In this document: one piece after another, positions 58,572-64,000 of the stretch
Numbering within the stretch: the stretch's first letter is position 1
How the letters are laid out: every line of letters begins with the position of its first letter
From: Boletus sp. NGJ
Taxonomy: Eukaryota > Basidiomycota > Agaricomycetes > Boletales > Boletaceae
Assembly (NCBI GenBank): GCA_019096195.1
Contig: JAGTXK010000055.1
Location: forward strand, 1,860,001 to 1,924,000
DNA: 64,000 nucleotides
Direction: 5' to 3'
Notes under the pieces: model-generated
What the model saw: the letters and a program-made list of their open reading frames with translations, nothing else
Database searches by the model: none
Told to the model about the DNA's origin: nothing
Position numbers and translations under genes: made by a program

Positions 58572-60480
58572 ATGCCCACCGCCAGTGCCGATCTCCCTCT
58601 CGACGAGACATGTCCCCTCCTTCATGACCGAAATCTCGAGGCTCAAGCACCGGCACAAGCGGAGCCCACACCCATCCCTAGGGGCCAGCTCGCAGCACTC
58701 TGCACCGTCAGGATCGTCGAACCAATCGCGTTCACCCAGCTCTTCCCTTACGTGAATGAATTTATGAGTGATCTCCACCTCACCGACGACCCTTCTCGCG
58801 TCGGCTTCTACAGCGGGCTTGTCGTACGCCGCATTCCCATCCGTGCATCTGAAACATTGCTCACCTTTTTCAGGAGAGTGCCTTTGCAGTCGCACAACTT
58901 AGCTCTATCTATCAGTGGGCTCGCCTCTCTGGTCTGTCGACTTCCCCCCATCCCGCTCTTCGTGCGCTCATCTTCCCCTTAGACGTCATCGGACGTCGTC
59001 CCGTTGTTCTCGTGGGTATCCTTGGCATCGCGGCCACTACATTGATGTTCGGACTGTCAAAATCGCTGGCAGTAGTCCTCGTTACTCGATGCATCGGTCG
59101 GTTCATTTGTCACCCCTTTCCCTCCTGGCTAACTTTCAAAATCAAAAGGGGGTTTGGCTTCTGGAAACATCGCTGTCATCCACTCGGTACTTGGTGAAAT
59201 TACCGATGCCAGTAATCAGGCCGATGCGTTTCCTATCTACGGTCTTATCTGGCCTTTAGGTTCCATCGTTGGGTTGGTTTACTGATCCCTGATTGAAGTA
59301 ATTTCTCTCACTCTCTGGTCAATTTCAGCCCGTTGATCGGCGGATCATTCTCGCATCCCGCTGACAAGTACCCGCAGTTTTTTGATCACGAATTCTGGAG
59401 GGAATACCCCTATTTCCTCCCGTGTCTCATCGCAGCAATCATCGCCATCACTGGCGTTATCCTTGGCTTTGCTTTCCTAGAGGAGGTGCATATTATCTCA
59501 CCCTTATGCCTCATCCCTAGTCCTGCTGACCACCTCATTTCACAGACCCTGCCCAGCAAACGTAAACGGAGCGGTGAGAAGTACTCTTCTACGTCAGATG
59601 GTGTACGGAATGCGAATCCTTCTCCCGACATGCCCCTGGATTTGAAGCAGCTGTTATCTTTGCCAATCATATGGGCATTGTCGATGTCTGGCTTTGCTCT
59701 TAGCTTCCTTGGAACGGCTTTTGATGTCGTCTTTGTCTTGTTTTGTTATTCCTCCGTTGACAGTGGTGGGCTAGCGTTTTCTGTGAGTCACCTCTGGTCC
59801 GCTTTGCGAGCGACCTGACTTCCTCCGTAGGCATCAGAGATCGGTTATTCGTTGGCGGCTTCTGGCACTATATCCGCTGCCATTCAGATCTTCATCATGT
59901 CATATTTGCTGCGCACGTTTGACTGTGCGAAAATGTACAATTTCTGTATGGGGTTGTGGCCGTATACCTATATCGCGCTTCCCATCTTAAACGTCATCGC
60001 CCGCAGGGGTATTGATGGCGAAACTGGTCAGATGGACGCTTATACCACCGCTACCCTCTGGATTGGCATCGCGGTCGTTCTCGCGCTGTCAAGGGTTGGT
60101 GCTCTGGCATACTCGTCAGTTATTTTCCGTTGCATCTCGGAACCGGTGACTGATGCGTCTGGAAAAAGGTTGAGCATGATTCTTATTAAAGACAACGCCC
60201 CTTCACCGGCATCTTTAGGACAATCCAATGGCATCGTCCAATTTGCCATGTGCTCAGCGCGATCGTTTGCCCCGTTCTTGGTCAGGTGGGATACACACCG
60301 TAATCTCCGAAATGCCTATCATATGCTCATTCTCACGCGCTCAGCTCCTTGTTTGCCTTGTCCATCGATAACAATATCCTTGGAGGGTATCTGTGGGTTG
60401 TCGTCATGGCTTCCCTTGCATACTTCAGTACAGCTATTTCTCGCAAAATCTCGCTTCACAGCAAGAAGACTGTCCCTTGA
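58572..60480 (+). CDS. MFS transporter
   Basis: The start is ATG 58572 (MPTASADLPLDETCPLLHDR), a soluble N-terminus followed by IPRGQLAALCTVRIVEPIAF. Exons then give AVAQLSSIYQWARLSD joined to VIGRRPVVLVGILGIAATTL, which makes the MFS motif A (D-x-x-G-R-R) between helices 2 and 3. Other membrane segments include NIAVIHSVLGEITD, FLPCLIAAIIAITGVILGFA, IWALSMSGFALSFLGTAFDV, SEIGYSLAASGTISAAIQIF and GYLWVVVMASLAYFSTAISR. A cytosolic loop rich in Lys and Ser lies mid-protein. It resembles the fungal group related to yeast YCR023C and plant ZIF-like carriers. About seven introns. Substrate not predictable. It ends SLHSKKTVP. Confidence 0.87.
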
Positions 60481-60781
60481 TCACTCTTTTCATGCAAGTT
60501 ATCACCGATCACGACATTTCATTAACCAGCCAACGATCTGTATTCCGCCCCACGCTTTGCATCATGTCCCTTGCTGTGCCAGCCAACATCCTCAACTTCC
60601 ACCATAGATCATCTCTGCCAAGCTATCGCGTTTGTCCATCGAAAATGTGCAATACTCCCATTGTCTCACATCAAGTTACGTGCGAATAAATTTTTCTAAC
60701 GGTACCAGTTGTGGTGACATATAGAAGAATAATTTGTGCTTGGTCCGACCATCCATTCCGACATTCACAAGATTCAAAAAA
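60481..60781. other. Convergent 3' region
   Basis: About 300 bases between the MFS stop and the acyl-CoA synthetase stop. No gene or clear repeat is seen. Confidence 0.45.
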
Positions 60782-63669
60782 TTATAGTTTGTTCGATCGA
60801 ATGTCCGCTTCACCGAGTGCGTAGAGCGCATCGAGTTCGGCTTTGAATTTGGCGTAGGCGTCCTTGCGTCGCATTTTGAATGTCGGTGTCAAGGTGTTGT
60901 CCTCAACAGTGAACGGGTCCATGGTCAAATGAACACGTTTCACGACCTCAAAGCTAGAGGTAAAGGCAAGGCAGTCAGTAGTTGAATGGGGAAAGTGTGC
61001 ACAAATAATTCCTACCCAGCAAGCCGATTCTTCCTCCCTTCCTCGGAGAGCATGTCGAGGACCTCCTGGATCACCCTGGGATCTTTTACTGCCGCCCTGA
61101 GTGCTTCGGTATCGTCATCAGTGATCTTCCTGCCAAATATCGCTGACGCCAAGGGTGCGAAGACGACGGGGTTGGGGAATCACGACAGCGGTGAGGTAGG
61201 ACTGCAAGGAGTCACCATGCACATAGATTTGTTGTACGATTGGGCAAGCAGTGTACGTGTTCTCGACTTTCTCGAGTGCGACGTACTCGCCTTGTGCGAG
61301 CTTCATGATGTTCTGCAACGAGACAATGATGCATCATGAAAGAAGGTACGAGGGGATACACACCTTGACTCTGTCAATGATCTTGAAGCGGCCATAGCTG
61401 TCGACTTCTGCAACATCACCTGTGTGTATCCACCCATCCTTCAGAGTATCTTGAGTGTTATTCTCATCTGATACCATATGAATTTGTGGTTGCGCAAAGG
61501 TTGAGGTACGTACCTTTGTAATATCCAATGAAGCAGTTCATGCCACGGACACAGAGCTCTCCACGAGGGTTGGGCTTGTCCTCGGACGTGTAGTTCATTG
61601 CAGGCACATCAACAAGTTTCAATTCGTTGATGGGTTGAGGGGGCCCAATGGTACCACTAGAAGTGGGGTCATCTTTGATGGTGTGTGTACAACAACCGCA
61701 GTTCTCCGTCATACCATATCTGACGGGAATTTTAACCTTGCGCACCCAACCAAACGCTCCCAGACTCACCCTGAAGAACAAAAAGGAATGAGAAATGTTC
61801 AGAGACGTAAGAGTAGAGTACGTACCTTCGGTGACTTCACAGTAAAAAGCGATCTTCAAGAAGTCCATCACCTCTGTACTGATCGGAGCTGAACCCGTGC
61901 TGACCAGTACCACATTTCCACCGAGGACGGCTCGAACCTTGATAAAGGATTGTGTCTGTGCAGACATCTATATTTCGGAATGCTACATACCTTGCTAAAC
62001 ACCAAGAAGTCCCAAAGTGGGTGCGTGTTGATACCGGTTTTGTGTAACTGATCCAGTTTGGCTTGGACAGCCATTCTGAACAACGCTCCCTTCAGACCTG
62101 GTACATTGCCAGCAGCCATGGCTGATTGGTATACTCGGTTGAGAACACGTGGGACAGCTGGGAAGAAATGGGGCTTTAGGAATTGTGCATCTTCAAGAAG
62201 TCTCAGGGGATCGCCAGTGAAATATCCGATACAACCACCGATAGCGATGCATGTTAATTCTACTTCTCGCTGAGAAAAAAAAAGGGAATTCATGAGACAG
62301 AGGCTAGTGTAAAAAGCACTGTAACAACCTCGTATATGTGGGCCAAGGGAAGATATGATAGAAGGCAGTAATTCTGAGGGTAGGGAATGCCGACCACGTT
62401 TGAATAAGCCGAGGTCGCGAGGTTTCCATGAGTGAGAATCGCTCCTGCCAGGATATTCAAGAAGCAGAACAAAATACCGAGAAGATGTACTACCTTTGGG
62501 ACGGTTTGTAGTTCCCTGGTAAAGTCAAAGGGTCACCCTGAGATCACATGGGCGGTGGGGAAAGGCATACAGAAGTGTAGCACAAGGTTGCAATCTGGTC
62601 GGTCGACACGGGCAGAGGGTCTATGAGATGTGCTTCGCCGAAGCTTTCGACTGAGGACCGAGCATTAAGTGATCGAAAGCTAAGTAACAGGAAAAGCGCA
62701 CTTTCGCTCAGGTCCTTTATTTGGACGCCAACAGTTTCGGCCCAGGAGACAAGCGCGTGGCGTACTTGCTTGTCTAGGGGGTCAAACGAGATGATCATCT
62801 TCAAAACCGGGATTTTTGAAGACATCTTGAGAAGTGTTGGTATATGGTCGAGGGTCGTGAACACGACGGAGAGTGCAGAGTGGTTGATGCTATAGTACGG
62901 GTCAGTTCAGTGAGAGTCAATCTTCTAGATCGCCGTACATGAAGTCTATGAACGATAAGCCTATGAAACACATTCTTCAACGAATTCTATTCTTACCAAC
63001 TGAATCCTTTCCCAGGGTATCATACAGGCTGACGCCGACTTTACCGTATGCATGCAGAGCAAGTTCAACGATTTGCCACTCTGATTTCGTCAGTGTACCA
63101 TTGTTCGTGGGCACACGCTTACCACTCACCTGGTCTGTTCTGTGCCCAAATGCCGACCGTTTCCAGATCCTCTGTCTTGAGGATTCCCGACTTGAAGAGT
63201 TGATGCAACGCACTACCGACCTTGCGTCTCCTGACATCTACTTGCTTGTAGGTCTGCCATGCGTAGGGTCCAAACTTCAATGGCTGTGTGGAAATGACGG
63301 GTCTGTGGCCAAGAAGTCTGGCGTCTGGATTGTAGCTACAACCATTGTCAAAAATTTCGGGCAGAGTCTTGAAAACCTCTGGTGTGTTGACATCGAGCAA
63401 TCCGAACAAGGCTACGAATTCGTCAGACAGTGAATCTTCTGATACTATCGTGGGAGTAATAGTCACCGCTCCGATAGTGCGCTGTATATGGGGGGATTGA
63501 GCGAAAGTACTTGAGAAAGAAGCCGCAGAGAAGGAAGCGCACCAGTCTGGCCGGGCCGTTTGGTTCCAGCGACAGGCACGGACTGGGTGGTGTAGTCGAT
63601 TTTGTCTGGCAAAGGAATTGGTGTAACGACCATGTTGCTCGCGCGAGGGTGCTGTAGAAAGGAAAGCAT
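60782..63669 (-). CDS. Long-chain acyl-CoA synthetase (FAA-type), with one apparent frame shift
   Basis: The enzyme activates fatty acids with ATP and CoA. From ATG 63667-63669 ([20 protein letters not shown]) the exons give [40 protein letters not shown] and VGIWAQNRP. The AMP-binding P-loop appears as [20 protein letters not shown]. Later blocks include [88 protein letters not shown] and [20 protein letters not shown]. After AVVIP the frame slips by one base in a C run (plus-strand 61168-61177) and resumes as [20 protein letters not shown]. The gene ends [17 protein letters not shown]. About ten introns. A fungal-length protein near 700 residues. Confidence 0.9.
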
Positions 63670-64000
63670 GGGAACTAAGAGCGAGGGTCTCCGAAAGTTT
63701 CCACCCGCAGTATGTCCAATGGCATTTTTTATTAATTGATCACATCACCGGCGACAAAAGTGAACCGGATTAGCCGTGAGACAGACTGCCAGCTCATCGT
63801 CCAAGTGGAAGAGACGCTCGTTAATCCTACAAGTCTACTTTATCGTCTCTCCTCCAACTTTGACCCTCACCCAACTTTTGATGTGCACTTTGCAAAGGAA
63901 ATAGAAAGCACGTGAAAAGAGATCTATGAAAACGCGATCACGTGATAGGCTTCCATCACCACGACGCGCACCTCGCCGTAACCTAATGGAACCTCCCACA
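63670..64000. promoter_or_regulatory. 5' region of acyl-CoA synthetase with two CACGTG boxes
   Basis: Two E-box cores CACGTG lie at 63909-63914 and 63939-63944, exactly 30 bases apart, about 240-275 bases upstream of the start codon. The second is the symmetric TCACGTGA. Such sites bind basic helix-loop-helix or bZIP factors. No other gene is visible up to the window edge. Confidence 0.45.

Overview
This window is nuclear DNA from a filamentous fungus, most likely a basidiomycete of the Agaricomycetes. Genes are densely packed and intron-rich. Nearly every gene is cut by introns of about 45-90 bases with GTNNGT donors. The gene set fits a mushroom-type fungus: an ING-type PHD protein, NUF2, DDX41, a PITH protein, an Skt5/Chs4 chitin-synthase activator with a CaaX tail, a KDM2-type JmjC demethylase, and a kinase-like protein with an MLKL-type N-terminal helical region. 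There is no bacterial signature: no operons with Shine-Dalgarno sites and no CRISPR array. I see no recognisable retroelement or virus-derived coding sequence. I rebuilt the exon structures by eye from splice sites, reading frames and known family motifs. Gene ends are therefore firmer than individual introns.

Layout. 0-5 kb: the 5' part of RFT1 (minus), a 2.1 kb gene-poor stretch, and a small Zn2Cys6 regulator. 5-18 kb: a very large Pom1/DYRK2-type kinase, an MLKL-like predicted pseudokinase, an ING-family PHD protein and the kinetochore protein NUF2. 18-37 kb is a compact housekeeping block: RecQ helicase, DDX41, galactose-1-phosphate uridylyltransferase, an L1-domain nucleolar protein, a NUDT5-type Nudix hydrolase, SDA1, an RGG protein, PGK1, polynucleotide kinase/phosphatase and a PITH protein. 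37-43 kb: Skt5/Chs4 and the JmjC demethylase. 43-53 kb is looser. It holds a C6 transcription factor, NOP16, a HAD hydrolase, two gene-poor stretches (42.9-45.2 and 51.7-53.6 kb) and a tRNA-like Pol III-type remnant. 53-64 kb: a CUE-AlkB-GRF dioxygenase, an M24 peptidase, an unknown Ser/Pro-rich protein, an MFS transporter and a long-chain acyl-CoA synthetase.

Most genes are core cell functions: ribosome assembly (SDA1, NOP16, the L1-domain protein), DNA and RNA maintenance (RecQ, PNKP, AlkB-like, DDX41), chromatin (ING, JHD1), mitosis and polarity (NUF2, DYRK, Skt5) and carbon or lipid metabolism (GAL7, PGK1, FAA). They do not form a metabolic cluster. The item closest to an unusual system is the MLKL-like protein at 11.9-14.3 kb. 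It has the N-terminal helical region associated with cell-death executioners joined to a kinase domain whose catalytic Asp is replaced by Asn, and its catalytic loop is partly encoded by an 8-base exon. Two window-wide patterns also stand out: five GC-AG introns supported by conserved motifs, and three single-base frame shifts near homopolymer runs inside conserved metabolic genes.
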